From Herbaspirillum sp. ASV7 (GTDB taxonomy: Bacteria > Pseudomonadota > Gammaproteobacteria > Burkholderiales > Burkholderiaceae_D), in assembly GCF_016429215.1 (NCBI RefSeq), contig NZ_JAELUH010000017.1, forward strand, positions 1 to 64,000: DNA of 64,000 nt, read 5' to 3'. Under the pieces are notes generated by a model. It was not told where the DNA came from. It saw nothing but the letters and a program-made list of their open reading frames with translations, and did no database searches. The translations under genes were made by a program, and so were the position numbers. Positions 36,710 to 47,279 of this stretch are shown here, one piece after another; positions within the stretch are counted from its first letter, which is position 1, and the number at the start of each line of letters is the position of its first letter.

Positions 36710-37402
36710 TCAGTCGCGGTTGCCACCCAGGATGCCCAGAATGGACAGCAGGTTGACGAAGACGTTATAGACGTCCAGGTAGATCGCCAGCGTGGCCGAG
36801 ATGTAGTTGGTCTCGCCGCCGTTGACCACCTGTTGCACGTCAAACAGGATGTAGGCCGAGAAGATGGCGATGGCCACGACCGAAATGGTCAGTTGCAGGG
36901 CCGGCAGGTGCAGGAAGATGTTGGCCAGCGACGCCACCAGGATCACCAGCACGCCCGCGAAGAGCCACTTGGCCATGCCCGAGAAGTCGCGCTTGGACAC
37001 CGTGGCGATGGTCGCCATGCCGCAGAAGATGATGGCGGTACCGCCGAAGGCCGTCATGATCAGGCCAGCGCCATTGGAATAGCCCAGCGTGAATTCGATC
37101 AGGCGCGACAGCATCAGGCCCATGAAGAAGGTGAAGCCCAGCAGGACGGCCACGCCCAGGCCGGAATTCTTGGTCTTTTCGATGGCAAAGAAGAAGCCGA
37201 AGGCGATCGCCATGAACAGCACGAAGCCGATCATGGGGCTGCCGGCGAACAGGCTGAAATGCATCTGCACGCCCAGCCAGGCGCCCAGCACGGTGGGGAT
37301 CATCGACAGTGCCAGCAGCCAGTAAGTGTTGCGCAGCACGCGGTTGCGGGCGACCGAGCTCAGGTTCGAGTGGCCGAAGGTCGTGTCCAGTTGGTGATTC
37401 AT
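36710..37402 (-). CDS. Bax inhibitor-1 / YccA family membrane protein
   Basis: The 230-residue protein has seven predicted membrane helices after a short hydrophilic N-terminus (MNHQLDTTFGHSNLSSVARNR is followed by VLRNTYWLLALSMIPT). It has the BI-1 family signature near the end (AIFSAYILFDVQQVVNGG and YDVYNVFVNLL-like DVYNVFVNLLSILG). In E. coli the homologue YccA is a substrate and modulator of the FtsH protease, and hflK and hflC, which also act on FtsH, lie elsewhere in this window. ATG 37402 follows an AGGA-type site on the minus strand. It is a single-gene unit. Confidence 0.93.
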   Translation of the reverse strand: MNHQLDTTFGHSNLSSVARNRVLRNTYWLLALSMIPTVLGAWLGVQMHFSLFAGSPMIGFVLFMAIAFGFFFAIEKTKNSGLGVAVLLGFTFFMGLMLSRLIEFTLGYSNGAGLIMTAFGGTAIIFCGMATIATVSKRDFSGMAKWLFAGVLVILVASLANIFLHLPALQLTISVVAIAIFSAYILFDVQQVVNGGETNYISATLAIYLDVYNVFVNLLSILGILGGNRD

Positions 37403-37597
37403 GTGTCCTCCGAAGCGTTAAATGCGAGCGACAGAATAGCACGTCAGCTCATGACTAAGACAAGTCTTCCCTCGTCCAAGTTCGATATGCGGGTGCAATG
37501 ATGGGCCTGCAATGCTCGCCTTGTGGTGGTCCGTTTGTGAAGTCGTGCATGACAAGCTGACAAACGAGGTGAATTGCCATGTAATTTGATGGTTTCA

Positions 37598-37606
37598 TGC
37601 TAAAAT
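37598..37606 (+). promoter_or_regulatory. Candidate extended -10 promoter for ndk
   Basis: TGCTAAAAT is a TGn extended -10 element in the AT-rich 264-bp spacer ahead of ndk. No good -35 hexamer sits at 17 bp. Transcription would start about 54 nt before the ATG. Confidence 0.35.
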
Positions 37607-37666
37607 ACAAGGTTCATTGGATTATCACTTATTGGCTTTAAGCCATTATTTTTATTGGAGTTTTTC

Positions 37667-38092
37667 ATGGCAATTGAACGCACCCTGTCGATTATCAAGC
37701 CCGATGCAGTGGCCAAGAACGTGATCGGTCAGATCTACAGCCGTTTCGAAAATGCTGGTCTGAAGATCATCGCCGCCCGCATGGTCCAACTGTCCCGCGC
37801 TGAAGCAGAAGGCTTCTACGCCGTGCACCGCGAGCGTCCTTTCTTCAAGGACCTGGTGGACTTCATGGTCTCCGGCCCGGTCGTGATCCAGGTGCTGGAA
37901 GGCGAAGGCGCGATCCTGAAGAACCGCGACCTGATGGGCGCCACCGATCCGAAGAAGGCAGAAAAGGGCACCATCCGCGCCGATTTCGCTGACTCCATCG
38001 ATGCCAACGCCGTACACGGCTCGGACGCTGAAGAAACCGCCAAGGTCGAAATCGCTTACTTCTTCCCGGCACTGAACGTTTATTCGCGTTAA
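37667..38092 (+). CDS. ndk: Nucleoside diphosphate kinase
   Basis: Ndk transfers gamma-phosphate between nucleoside triphosphates and diphosphates. The 141-residue protein has the standard length and motifs: [15 protein letters not shown] at the start and the phospho-histidine in [17 protein letters not shown]. The start is ATG 37667 after a TTGGAG ribosome site; the ATG-like codon at 37655 lies inside that site and is rejected. It is the first gene of the long run through rlmN, rodZ and ispG to purA. Confidence 0.98.
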   Translation: MAIERTLSIIKPDAVAKNVIGQIYSRFENAGLKIIAARMVQLSRAEAEGFYAVHRERPFFKDLVDFMVSGPVVIQVLEGEGAILKNRDLMGATDPKKAEKGTIRADFADSIDANAVHGSDAEETAKVEIAYFFPALNVYSR

Positions 38093-38188
38093 TCTGTTTC
38101 TGTTTTTCATCGGTTCCGTGGATTCGGGCGGAAGCCGGCGTGGCAATCCCTGCCGCGTCTTTCTGCCCGGGTTCCGACCGCAAGCATC

Positions 38189-39361
38189 ATGACTACAGCT
38201 CTCACCAATCTGCTGGATATGGATCCCGCGCAACTTGTCGCCTACTGCGGCGAGTTGGGTGAGAAGCCGTTTCGCGCCAAGCAGTTGCAGCGTTGGATCC
38301 ACCAGTTCGGCGTCGCTGATTTCGATCAGATGACCGATCTGGCCAAATCGCTGCGCGACAAATTGAAGACCCGCGCCGAAGTCCGCGCGCCGGCCATCAT
38401 CAGTGACCATACCTCCACCGACGGCACACGCAAGTGGCTGGTCGACGTGGGTCAGGGCAATGCGGTGGAAACCGTGTTCATTCCTGAAGAAAATCGCGGT
38501 ACGCTGTGCGTTTCCACGCAAGCGGGCTGCGCCGTGAATTGCCGTTTCTGCTCCACCGGCAAGCAAGGTTTCAACCGCAATCTCTCCGTGGCCGAGATCA
38601 TCGGCCAGTTGTGGATGGCGGAATTCGAATTGCGCAAGACCAAGGGTATCGAAGGCGGTCCCAAGGGCGAGCGCCAGATCACCAACGTGGTGATGATGGG
38701 CATGGGCGAGCCGCTGCTCAACTTCGAGCCCACCGTGACGGCCCTGCGCCTGATGCTGGACGACAATGCCTATGGCCTGTCGCGCCGCCGCGTGACGCTC
38801 TCCACCAGCGGCGTGGTGCCGATGATCGACAAGCTGTCCCAGGAATGCCCGGTGGCGCTGGCCGTTTCGCTGCACGCGTCCAACGATGCGCTGCGCGATT
38901 CGCTCATCCCCCTGAACCGCAAGCATCCGCTGCGCGAACTGATGCTGGCGTGCAAGCGCTACCTCGAATTCGCACCGCGCGATTTCATCACCTTCGAGTA
39001 CTGCATGCTCGATGGCGTCAACGACACCGACACCCATGCCCGCGAACTGGTCGCGCTGGTGAAGGAAGGCGAGACCGCCATCCCGTGCAAGTTCAATCTG
39101 ATTCCCTTCAATCCCTTCCCCGAGTCGGGCTTGAAGCGTTCGCACAACCCCCGTATCAAGGCCTTTGCCCAGATCCTGATGGATGCCGGCATCGTCACCA
39201 CCATCCGCAAGACCCGTGGCGACGACATCGATGCCGCCTGTGGTCAGCTGGCCGGCGAGGTCAAGGATCGCACCCGGGTGCAGGAGCGCATGCAGAAGAT
39301 GGCTGAATACCAGAACAAGTTCGGTCCGGATTTTGGCCGCATCGTGGAGATCTCCGGGTGA
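38189..39361 (+). CDS. rlmN: Dual-specificity RNA methyltransferase RlmN
   Basis: RlmN is a radical-SAM enzyme that makes 2-methyladenosine at A2503 of 23S rRNA and A37 of some tRNAs. The 390-residue protein has the radical-SAM cysteines C114, C118 and C121 in [21 protein letters not shown], the GVVPMIDKL region, and a C-terminal [15 protein letters not shown] with the catalytic cysteine. It follows ndk after 96 bp. The next gene begins after a 309-bp gap. Confidence 0.97.
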   Translation: MTTALTNLLDMDPAQLVAYCGELGEKPFRAKQLQRWIHQFGVADFDQMTDLAKSLRDKLKTRAEVRAPAIISDHTSTDGTRKWLVDVGQGNAVETVFIPEENRGTLCVSTQAGCAVNCRFCSTGKQGFNRNLSVAEIIGQLWMAEFELRKTKGIEGGPKGERQITNVVMMGMGEPLLNFEPTVTALRLMLDDNAYGLSRRRVTLSTSGVVPMIDKLSQECPVALAVSLHASNDALRDSLIPLNRKHPLRELMLACKRYLEFAPRDFITFEYCMLDGVNDTDTHARELVALVKEGETAIPCKFNLIPFNPFPESGLKRSHNPRIKAFAQILMDAGIVTTIRKTRGDDIDAACGQLAGEVKDRTRVQERMQKMAEYQNKFGPDFGRIVEISG

Positions 39362-39670
39362 CGGCAGGCCTGCTGAATCCTCATGCTGGTGATCTCGCGC
39401 CAGCCGTTGCCGGGAAGGCTGCGGCGCAGGCGAAATTTTTCTTCGTTTTTTCCGATAGGTGTGCAGGAGGGGTGATGTCGCCCGCAGCGGCTTTCGTCGC
39501 CCGGTGCGCACGTGTTGTTGTTGAAGTAATCGTAGGGCTGGCCCATGGTGGGCCGGCCCTGCTGAAGCGGTCGAATTTCCCGGGTGGGGCGCGGCAGGTG
39601 TCGCGCAGGGACGCTCCAGAAGAATCCGGCCAGGGCCGGCTAAAAAAAGCTTTTCCATGTGGAGCATGTG
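39362..39670 (+). other. Gap between rlmN and rodZ
   Basis: This 309-bp stretch carries no credible gene. In many Burkholderiales a TPR lipoprotein gene for type IV pilus biogenesis (pilF/pilW) sits here, and I find no remnant in any frame. The only clear structure is an 11-bp hairpin (39535-39545 with 39549-39559, one G-U pair) without a U-tract. A rodZ promoter may lie here but I could not pick one out. Confidence 0.6.
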
Positions 39671-40762
39671 ATGAGTGATCAGCAAATGAATGAAGTGTCG
39701 TCGCAGCAACCTCAGGATGCCGTCCAGCCGGTCCAGGCAGCCCCCTTGCCGGGCGCCATGCTGGCCGAGCAACGACTTAAGAAGGGTTGGACGGTCGAGC
39801 AGGTGGCCAGCCTGGTGAAGCTGGCGCCACGCCAGATCCAGGCCATCGAGGCCGACAACTATGCCGCCCTGCCGGGCCTGGCGGTGGCGCGCGGTTTCGT
39901 GCGCAGCTATGCCAAGGCAGTCGGCCTGGATGCCAACGCCCTGACCGCTGCCATGCCCCATGAATCGGATGTGGCCCAGCGCGACCACATCGTGCCCCAG
40001 CATTCGCTGTCCACGCCGTTCTCGGAAGGCCCCTTGCCGGCCATGATGATGAGTACCCGTGGCAACAGCTCGCCCTTGCCCATCGTGGCGGGCGTGGTGG
40101 TGGTGGCTCTGCTGGCCGGGGCCGCCGTCGTGCGCTGGACCGATGTGGGCGCCAACGTGCCACAACTGGCCTGGCTGAAGTCGCACAAGAGTGAAGCCGC
40201 CGCCGCGCCTGATGCATCGCCGGCTGCCGATGTGGCCGCCAATGCCAATGCCAATAACGAGGTCGCCTCCTCGGATACCCCCGTCAATGCGCGTGTCGAG
40301 ACGATCACACCCGCCGCCAGCGAAGAGCCGGCCAAGCAGGCCGCCCCGGTGGCCGAGGTCGCCCCCGCAGCACCGGTCCAGCCGGCTGCACCTGTCCAGA
40401 CGGCCAAGCCGGCCACGGTCGAGTCCGCGCCGGCGCCGGTTGCGGCCAGCCCGGCGCCGGCCGCAAGCAGCACGGCCCAGGTGGCCGGCACCACGGTGCC
40501 GGCTGGCTTGAATATCGTCAACAGCAAGGACATGCTGCGCCTGACCTTCCGCGAGGATTCGTGGGTGGAAATCCGCCGCGCCGACAAGAGCACGATCATT
40601 TCGCGCCTGCTCAAGGCTGGAACCACTGAGTCCTTCGATGTATCCGATGCGACGATGCTCATCGTCGGCAACGCCTCCGGCGTGGATGCCACGCTGCGCG
40701 GCCAGCCGCTGGACCTGAAATCCCCGGGAGGCAGCAATGTCGCCCGTCTGAACCTGAACTGA
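39671..40762 (+). CDS. rodZ: RodZ-like cytoskeletal helix-turn-helix protein
   Basis: RodZ links MreB filaments to the wall-elongation machinery. The 363-residue protein has a cytoplasmic helix-turn-helix domain (about 28-92: [19 protein letters not shown] to [14 protein letters not shown]), one membrane helix (about 136-155, [19 protein letters not shown]), a long Ala-Pro-Val-rich periplasmic linker (about 165-280) and a C-terminal DUF4115 beta domain ([19 protein letters not shown] to end). GGAG at 39661-39664 supports ATG 39671. ispG starts 17 bp downstream, the usual pairing. Confidence 0.93.
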   Translation: MSDQQMNEVSSQQPQDAVQPVQAAPLPGAMLAEQRLKKGWTVEQVASLVKLAPRQIQAIEADNYAALPGLAVARGFVRSYAKAVGLDANALTAAMPHESDVAQRDHIVPQHSLSTPFSEGPLPAMMMSTRGNSSPLPIVAGVVVVALLAGAAVVRWTDVGANVPQLAWLKSHKSEAAAAPDASPAADVAANANANNEVASSDTPVNARVETITPAASEEPAKQAAPVAEVAPAAPVQPAAPVQTAKPATVESAPAPVAASPAPAASSTAQVAGTTVPAGLNIVNSKDMLRLTFREDSWVEIRRADKSTIISRLLKAGTTESFDVSDATMLIVGNASGVDATLRGQPLDLKSPGGSNVARLNLN

Positions 40763-40779
40763 ACTGCCGAGCCACCGCC

Positions 40780-42042
<1,263 letters not shown>

Positions 42043-42119
42043 TTGCATCGGCAGCCAAGCAACAATCCGAATTGAAGCCCCAGGTTTCAAGTTTGAAGAC
42101 AACACTATCCGGTATCGGT

Positions 42120-43475
42120 ATGTCAGAACAAAAGAAAGTCGAGAAGATCGTTGGCGTCAAAGGGATGAATGACATCCTGCCCGCCGACGCACCGCTGTGG
42201 GAGCTGTTCGAGAACACCGTGCAATCGGTGCTCAAGAGCTATGGTTTCCAGCAGATCCGCACCCCCATCGTCGAGCCGACTGCGCTGTTCGCGCGCGGCC
42301 TGGGCGAGGTGACCGATATTGTCGAGAAGGAAATGTACTCCTTCACCGACTCCATGAACGGCGACAACCTGACCCTGCGTCCGGAAAACACCGCCGGCGT
42401 GGTGCGCGCAGCGCTGGAACACAACCTGACCTACGACGGCCCCAAGCGCCTGTGGTACGTCGGCCCGATGTTCCGCCACGAGCGCCCGCAGCGCGGCCGC
42501 TATCGCCAGTTCCACCAGGTCGGTGCCGAGGCCGTTGGTTTCAGCGGCCCGGACATCGATGCCGAACTGATCATGATGTGCCAGCGTCTGTGGGATGACC
42601 TGGGCCTGTCCGACATCCGCCTGGAACTCAATTCCATCGGCAATGCGGAAGAGCGCAACAATCACCGCGCCGACCTGATCGCCTATTTCGAACAGCACAA
42701 GGATTTGCTGGACACCGACGCCCAGCGTCGCCTGCATGCCAATCCGCTGCGTATCCTCGATACCAAGAATCCGGCCATGCAGGAAATGGTCAATGCCGCG
42801 CCCAAACTGCTGGACTACCTGGGTGAAGAGTCGCGCGCGCACTTCGAAGGCGTGCAGAAGATCCTGCGTCACAACAACATTCCCTTCACCATCAACCCGC
42901 GCCTGGTGCGCGGCATGGACTACTACAACCGCACCGTCTTCGAATGGGTGACCGACCAGCTCGGTTCCCAGGGTACGGTCTGTGGCGGCGGTCGTTACGA
43001 TCCCCTGATCGAGATGTTCGGCGGCAAGCCGACCCCGGCCTGTGGTTTCGCCATGGGCGTGGAGCGCCTGCTGGAGCTGATGAAGGCCAGCGGCGAGCAA
43101 TATGCGCCGAACCAGTGCGATGTCTACCTGGTCCACCAGGGTGAAGATGCCCAATTGCAATCTTTCGTCCTGGCAGAACGTTTGCGGACTGCCGGGCTCG
43201 ATGTTGTGCTACATTGCGCATCGTCCAATGGCGGTGGTTCCTTCAAGGCGCAGATGAAGCGCGCCGACGCCAGTGGCGCCGCCTTCGCCGTGATCATCGG
43301 CGAGGATGAGCTCAAGGGCGGTAGCGCCACCGTCAAGCACATGCGCGAAGGCCATGCCGAGGAAGGACGTGCCAACCAGAGCAGCATGGCCTTCGACGCG
43401 GTGGTCGATTACATCGTGGAGCAGATCGTGGGTGACCATGATCACGACCACGAGCACGTGCATTTCCACCCCTAA
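42120..43475 (+). CDS. hisS: Histidine--tRNA ligase
   Basis: HisRS is a class II aminoacyl-tRNA synthetase. From ATG 42120 the protein has 451 residues. Motif 1 lies in [21 protein letters not shown], motif 2 in [22 protein letters not shown], the histidine-specific [13 protein letters not shown], and motif 3 in [16 protein letters not shown]-terminal anticodon-binding domain follows, ending in a His-rich tail ([12 protein letters not shown]) that could bind metal. An upstream in-frame TTG at 42072 is less likely. A second HisRS-like gene, hisZ, is present at 50998. Confidence 0.96.
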   Translation: MSEQKKVEKIVGVKGMNDILPADAPLWELFENTVQSVLKSYGFQQIRTPIVEPTALFARGLGEVTDIVEKEMYSFTDSMNGDNLTLRPENTAGVVRAALEHNLTYDGPKRLWYVGPMFRHERPQRGRYRQFHQVGAEAVGFSGPDIDAELIMMCQRLWDDLGLSDIRLELNSIGNAEERNNHRADLIAYFEQHKDLLDTDAQRRLHANPLRILDTKNPAMQEMVNAAPKLLDYLGEESRAHFEGVQKILRHNNIPFTINPRLVRGMDYYNRTVFEWVTDQLGSQGTVCGGGRYDPLIEMFGGKPTPACGFAMGVERLLELMKASGEQYAPNQCDVYLVHQGEDAQLQSFVLAERLRTAGLDVVLHCASSNGGGSFKAQMKRADASGAAFAVIIGEDELKGGSATVKHMREGHAEEGRANQSSMAFDAVVDYIVEQIVGDHDHDHEHVHFHP

Positions 43476-43510
43476 GCATCCGTTCAACAGTTACCTTATT
43501 GCAGAGTTAA

Positions 43511-44155
43511 ATGGCATACGATCTCGAAGAACAAGAACAGCTCGACTCCATCAAGGCCTGGTGGGCGAAGTACGGCAACCTGGTGACCTGGGCGGTGATC
43601 ATCGCGCTGGCCGCCTATGCGGGCTGGACCGGCTGGAACACCTACCTGGGCCGCCAGTCGGCGCAGGCCTCGGTGCTCTATGAAGAACAGCAGAAGTCCC
43701 TGGCTGCCAAGGACAATGCCAAGGTGCTGCGCGCTGCCACCGATATCGAGGACAAGTTCAGCGGTACCGCCTATGCGCAGATGAGCGCGCTGGTGGCCGC
43801 CAAGTCGGCCTTCGACGCCAATGACGTCGAGACCGCCAAGAAGCAGCTGCAGTGGGTGATCGACCATGGCAAGGGCAAGGAATACAAGGCCATTGCTGCG
43901 GTGCGCCTGGCCGGTGTGCTGCTGGATGCCAAGGCCTATGACGAGGCCCTGAAGGTATTGGCCGGCGACTACCCGGCGCAGTTTGCCGGTGCCATCGCCG
44001 ATCGCCGCGGTGACGTGCTGCTGGCCCAGGGCAAGCGCGACGACGCCCGTGCCGCCTTCAAGCTGGCGCTGGAGAAGACCGACGCCAAGGATCCGGGCCG
44101 TCAGCTCATCCAGATCAAGCTGGACGCCATTGGCGGCGACACCCCCAAGGCCTGA
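43511..44155 (+). CDS. yfgM: YfgM family TPR membrane protein
   Basis: YfgM is an inner-membrane protein with a periplasmic TPR domain that works with the Sec translocon and the chaperone PpiD. The 214-residue protein has a short cytoplasmic N-terminus (YDLEEQEQLDSIKAWWAKYG), one membrane helix (about 21-40) and a TPR-like C-terminal part (QYQAIAAVRLAGVLLDAKAYDEAL-type repeats, here EYKAIAAVRLAGVLLDAKAY). It lies 35 bp after hisS and ahead of bamB, the standard order. A 136-bp spacer with two strong hairpins separates it from bamB. Confidence 0.92.
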   Translation: MAYDLEEQEQLDSIKAWWAKYGNLVTWAVIIALAAYAGWTGWNTYLGRQSAQASVLYEEQQKSLAAKDNAKVLRAATDIEDKFSGTAYAQMSALVAAKSAFDANDVETAKKQLQWVIDHGKGKEYKAIAAVRLAGVLLDAKAYDEALKVLAGDYPAQFAGAIADRRGDVLLAQGKRDDARAAFKLALEKTDAKDPGRQLIQIKLDAIGGDTPKA

Positions 44156-44166
44156 ATATCGATGCC

Positions 44167-44234
44167 GCCGCAGGCGCCTGCCCACGCAGGCAGCCTGCGG
44201 CAATAGTGGCAGTCCGCCGGTGCGGTCTGCCACT
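44167..44234 (+). other. Tandem hairpins between yfgM and bamB
   Basis: The first hairpin pairs 44167-44181 with 44186-44201, a 15-bp stem with a single bulged A and a 4-nt loop. The second pairs AGTGGCAG (44205-44212) with CTGCCACT (44227-44234), with an inner CCGC/GCGG stem. No U-tract follows either. They lie 12 bp after the yfgM stop. Confidence 0.85.
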
Positions 44235-44291
44235 GACGAATTGAACCGCAATCCCACCGCGAACCTATCCATCGCTTAGAGGAACCAGAAT

Positions 44292-45491
44292 ATGCGTAGT
44301 GTGACAGCCACCGCTGCCCAGGCAATCTCCTTTGCACGATCCCCTCGCGCCGGCAAGATGGCGCTGAAACTGGCCGCTGTCGCAGCGGTTGTAGCGTTGT
44401 CCGGCTGCTCGTGGTTTTCCAGCAAGAAAGATCCGAATCCGCCGGCGCCGCTGGTCGAGTTCGCCCAGAAGCTGCGGGTGCAGACCGCCTGGTCGGTATC
44501 GGTGGGCAAGGCAGGTAACTTCACCTTCAGCCCGGTCTACGCCGCCGGCAGCATCTTTGCCGCCGCCAATGACGGTACCGTGGTGCGTATCAATGCCACC
44601 AGCGGCCAGACGCTGTGGCGCAGCCGTACCGACATGCCCCTGACGGCTGGTGTCGGCAGTGATGGCAGCACCGTCGTGGTGGTCGGCGAGAAGGGTCGTA
44701 TCCAGGCCTTCGACGCCGCCTCCGGCAAGCCGACCTGGACAGCCCAGGCCGCCAGCGAAGTGCTGTCGGCCCCGGCGGTGGGCGAAGGACTGGTGGTCAT
44801 TCGCAGCATCGACAATCGTGTCACCGCCTATGATGCCGATAACGGCAGCCAGCGCTGGATGATCCAGCGCAACGTGCCCTCGCTGACCCTGCGTAATGCG
44901 CCGGGCATCGTGATCGGTTCGCAGACGGCCTTCGTGGCACTGCCGGGTGGCCGCCTGTCGGCACTGGCGCTGAACAATGGCGGCCCGCGCTGGGAAGTCG
45001 CAGTTGGCGATCCGCGTGGCACCACCGAGCTGGAGCGTATTTCCGACGTCTCCGGTGTACCGGCGCTGGGTTCGCGTGATATCTGCGCGGTGTCCTACCA
45101 GGGCCGTATCGGCTGCTTCGACTTGCTCAACGGCAATGTGCGCTGGATCAAGGAGTTCTCCAGCGATGTCGGCGTGACCCTGGACGATGCCTATGTCTAT
45201 GCCGCCGATGTCGGTGGCGCCGTCACCGAGTTCGCGCGCGACACCGGCGCCGTGGCATGGCGCAACGATCGCCTCAAGAATCGCCTGCTGTCTTCGCCCA
45301 TCGGTACCGGTAAAGCGGTGGCGGTAGGCGATTACCAGGGTTATATTCACTTCCTGTCGCGTGAAGATGGCACCTTCGTGGCCCGCCTCGCGACCGATGG
45401 CAGTGCAATCCAGGCGCCTCCGGTGGCAACCGAGTCGTCTGTCGTTTTCCAAACCAAATCAGGAACCGTGGTCTCCGTTGTCACTGAATAA
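44292..45491 (+). CDS. bamB: Outer membrane assembly lipoprotein BamB
   Basis: BamB is a beta-propeller lipoprotein of the BAM complex that inserts outer-membrane proteins. The 399-residue protein has a lipoprotein signal ending in lipobox LSGC (Cys39) and seven to eight PQQ-like repeats, for example AANDGTVVRINATSGQTLWRS and RIGCFDLLNGNVRWIKEF. The start at 44292 has a good AGAGGAA ribosome site. An internal ATG at 44358 would give a more typical signal length but has no ribosome site. Confidence 0.95.
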   Translation: MRSVTATAAQAISFARSPRAGKMALKLAAVAAVVALSGCSWFSSKKDPNPPAPLVEFAQKLRVQTAWSVSVGKAGNFTFSPVYAAGSIFAAANDGTVVRINATSGQTLWRSRTDMPLTAGVGSDGSTVVVVGEKGRIQAFDAASGKPTWTAQAASEVLSAPAVGEGLVVIRSIDNRVTAYDADNGSQRWMIQRNVPSLTLRNAPGIVIGSQTAFVALPGGRLSALALNNGGPRWEVAVGDPRGTTELERISDVSGVPALGSRDICAVSYQGRIGCFDLLNGNVRWIKEFSSDVGVTLDDAYVYAADVGGAVTEFARDTGAVAWRNDRLKNRLLSSPIGTGKAVAVGDYQGYIHFLSREDGTFVARLATDGSAIQAPPVATESSVVFQTKSGTVVSVVTE

Positions 45492-45517
45492 GTGACACAG
45501 GCCCTTAAAGAAAAGAA

Positions 45518-46861
45518 ATGAAACCGGTAATTGCACTTGTAGGCCGTCCCAACGTCGGCAAATCGACGTTGTTCAACAGGCTCACCCGCAGCCGCGATGC
45601 GCTGGTGGCGGACCTGCCCGGCCTGACGCGCGATCGTCACTACGGCGAAGGCCGGGTCGGCGAACGTCCGTTCCTGGTGATCGATACCGGTGGCTTCGAA
45701 CCCGTCGCCAAGGACGGCATCATGTACGAGATGGCCAAGCAGACCAAGCAGGCAGTGGTCGAGGCTGACGTCGTGGTGTTCATCGTCGATGGCCGCCAGG
45801 GTTTGACGCCGCATGACAAGACCATCACCGACTTCCTGCGCAAATGCGGTCGTCCGGTGCTGCTGGTGGTCAACAAGTCCGAGGGCATGAAGTACACCTC
45901 GGTGACCGCCGACTTCTACGAACTGGGCATGGGCGATCCGTATGTGATCTCGGCCGCCCACGGTGACGGCGTGGCCGATCTGGTGCAAGAGGCGCTGGAC
46001 GTGGCCGAGGCCCAGCGTGCGCCTGAGCCGGAGCTTGAGGAAGCCGTCGTGCGCGGCACCAAGATCGCCATCGTCGGTCGTCCCAATGTGGGCAAGTCGA
46101 CGCTGGTCAATACGCTGCTGGGCGAAGAGCGCGTGATCGCCTTCGACATGCCCGGCACCACCCGTGACTCCATCGAGATTCCCTTCGAGCGCGAAGGGCG
46201 TCATTACACCCTGATCGATACCGCCGGCATCCGTCGTCGCGGCAAGGTGTTCGAAGCCATCGAGAAATTCTCCGTGGTCAAGACCCTGAAATCGATTTCG
46301 GACGCCAACGTCGTGCTGCTGCTGCTGGACGCCCAGCAGGATATTTCCGAGCAGGATGCCCACATCGCCGGCTTCGTGCTGGAGTCGGGCAGGGCGCTGG
46401 TGGTCGGCGTGAACAAGTGGGATGGCATGCAGAGCGACCAGCGCGACCAGATCAAGATGGATCTGGAGCGCAAGCTCAACTTCCTGTCCTTCGCCAAGTT
46501 CCACTTCATCTCGGCCCTGAAGTCCACCGGCATCGGCCCGCTGATGAAGTCCATCGATTCGGCCTATGCTGCGGCCATGGCCAAGCTGAGCACGCCGCGC
46601 CTGACCCGCGCACTGGAAGAGGCGCTGGAGCACCAGCAGCCGCGTCGCAAGGGTTCGATCCGTCCCAAGCTGCGCTATGCCCACCAGGGTGGACAGAATC
46701 CGCCCGTGGTGGTGATCCACGGCAATGCACTCGATGCCATCGACGACAACTACAAACGTTATCTCGAAAAGCACTTCCGGGAAACTTTCTCCCTGGTTGG
46801 AACTCCACTGCGTATCGAGTTCCGTTCCAGCAAGAATCCGTTTCTGCGCCAGGAAAAGTAA
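45518..46861 (+). CDS. der: Ribosome biogenesis GTPase Der
   Basis: Der (EngA) has two tandem GTPase domains and acts in 50S subunit assembly. In the 447-residue protein the first G1 motif GRPNVGKST is at 9-17 with VNKSEG later; the second G1 GRPNVGKST is at about 187-195, with DMPGTTRD and VNKWDG. A C-terminal KH-like domain (about 365-447) contains [20 protein letters not shown]. It follows bamB after 26 bp. Confidence 0.97.
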   Translation: MKPVIALVGRPNVGKSTLFNRLTRSRDALVADLPGLTRDRHYGEGRVGERPFLVIDTGGFEPVAKDGIMYEMAKQTKQAVVEADVVVFIVDGRQGLTPHDKTITDFLRKCGRPVLLVVNKSEGMKYTSVTADFYELGMGDPYVISAAHGDGVADLVQEALDVAEAQRAPEPELEEAVVRGTKIAIVGRPNVGKSTLVNTLLGEERVIAFDMPGTTRDSIEIPFEREGRHYTLIDTAGIRRRGKVFEAIEKFSVVKTLKSISDANVVLLLLDAQQDISEQDAHIAGFVLESGRALVVGVNKWDGMQSDQRDQIKMDLERKLNFLSFAKFHFISALKSTGIGPLMKSIDSAYAAAMAKLSTPRLTRALEEALEHQQPRRKGSIRPKLRYAHQGGQNPPVVVIHGNALDAIDDNYKRYLEKHFRETFSLVGTPLRIEFRSSKNPFLRQEK

Positions 46862-46872
46862 TCGAAGAACCT

Positions 46873-46926
46873 GCTATTCAATCAATGTTTTTTGCGTTGT
46901 AGAGAAAATCGTTTAAATTGAATAGC
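46873..46926. repeat. 10-bp inverted repeat upstream of hfq
   Basis: GCTATTCAAT (46873-46882) and ATTGAATAGC (46917-46926) are perfect inverted copies 34 bp apart in the AT-rich der-hfq spacer. The spacing is long for an intrinsic terminator. It could be a long-looped RNA stem or a pair of half-sites for a regulator of hfq. Confidence 0.55.
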
Positions 46927-47000
46927 ATAAAATTGGTAAAGCACTTGATATTCATAGAAGTGCCTCCAAGTCCTAATCACAACAACACCGTGGAGCTGCC

Positions 47001-47240
47001 ATGAGCAACAAAGGGCAATTGTTACAAGACCCATTTCTGAACGCATTGAGAAAAGAGCACGTTCCCGTCTCTATCTACCTGGTCAACGGCATCAAGCTGC
47101 AAGGCCATGTGGAGTCTTTCGATCAATACGTGGTCCTGCTGCGTAATACCGTTACGCAAATGGTTTACAAACACGCCATTTCCACCGTCGTGCCTGCACG
47201 CGCGGTCAATCTGAGTCTCGAATCCTCGTCCGACGAATAA
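47001..47240 (+). CDS. hfq: RNA chaperone Hfq
   Basis: Hfq is a hexameric Sm-like protein that helps small RNAs pair with mRNAs. The 79-residue protein has the Sm1 motif ([27 protein letters not shown]), the proximal-face FDQYVVLL and the Sm2 motif [12 protein letters not shown]. The C-terminal tail is short (about 12 residues), as usual in betaproteobacteria. GTGGAGCTGCC before ATG 47001 is the ribosome site. It heads the hfq-hflX-hflK-hflC group. Confidence 0.98.
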   Translation: MSNKGQLLQDPFLNALRKEHVPVSIYLVNGIKLQGHVESFDQYVVLLRNTVTQMVYKHAISTVVPARAVNLSLESSSDE

Positions 47241-47279
47241 TGGTCTACCGAGCCGGCTTGACGCCGTGGGCATTCTGAC

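Noticed and set aside
37634-37644. GGCTTTAAGCC in the ndk leader as a regulatory hairpin
   Set aside because: The stem is only five base pairs with no room for a stable loop, so it is more likely chance in AT-rich DNA.
40380-40500. Ala-Pro-Val-rich low-complexity DNA in rodZ as a tandem repeat
   Set aside because: No constant period; it is the usual disordered periplasmic linker of RodZ.
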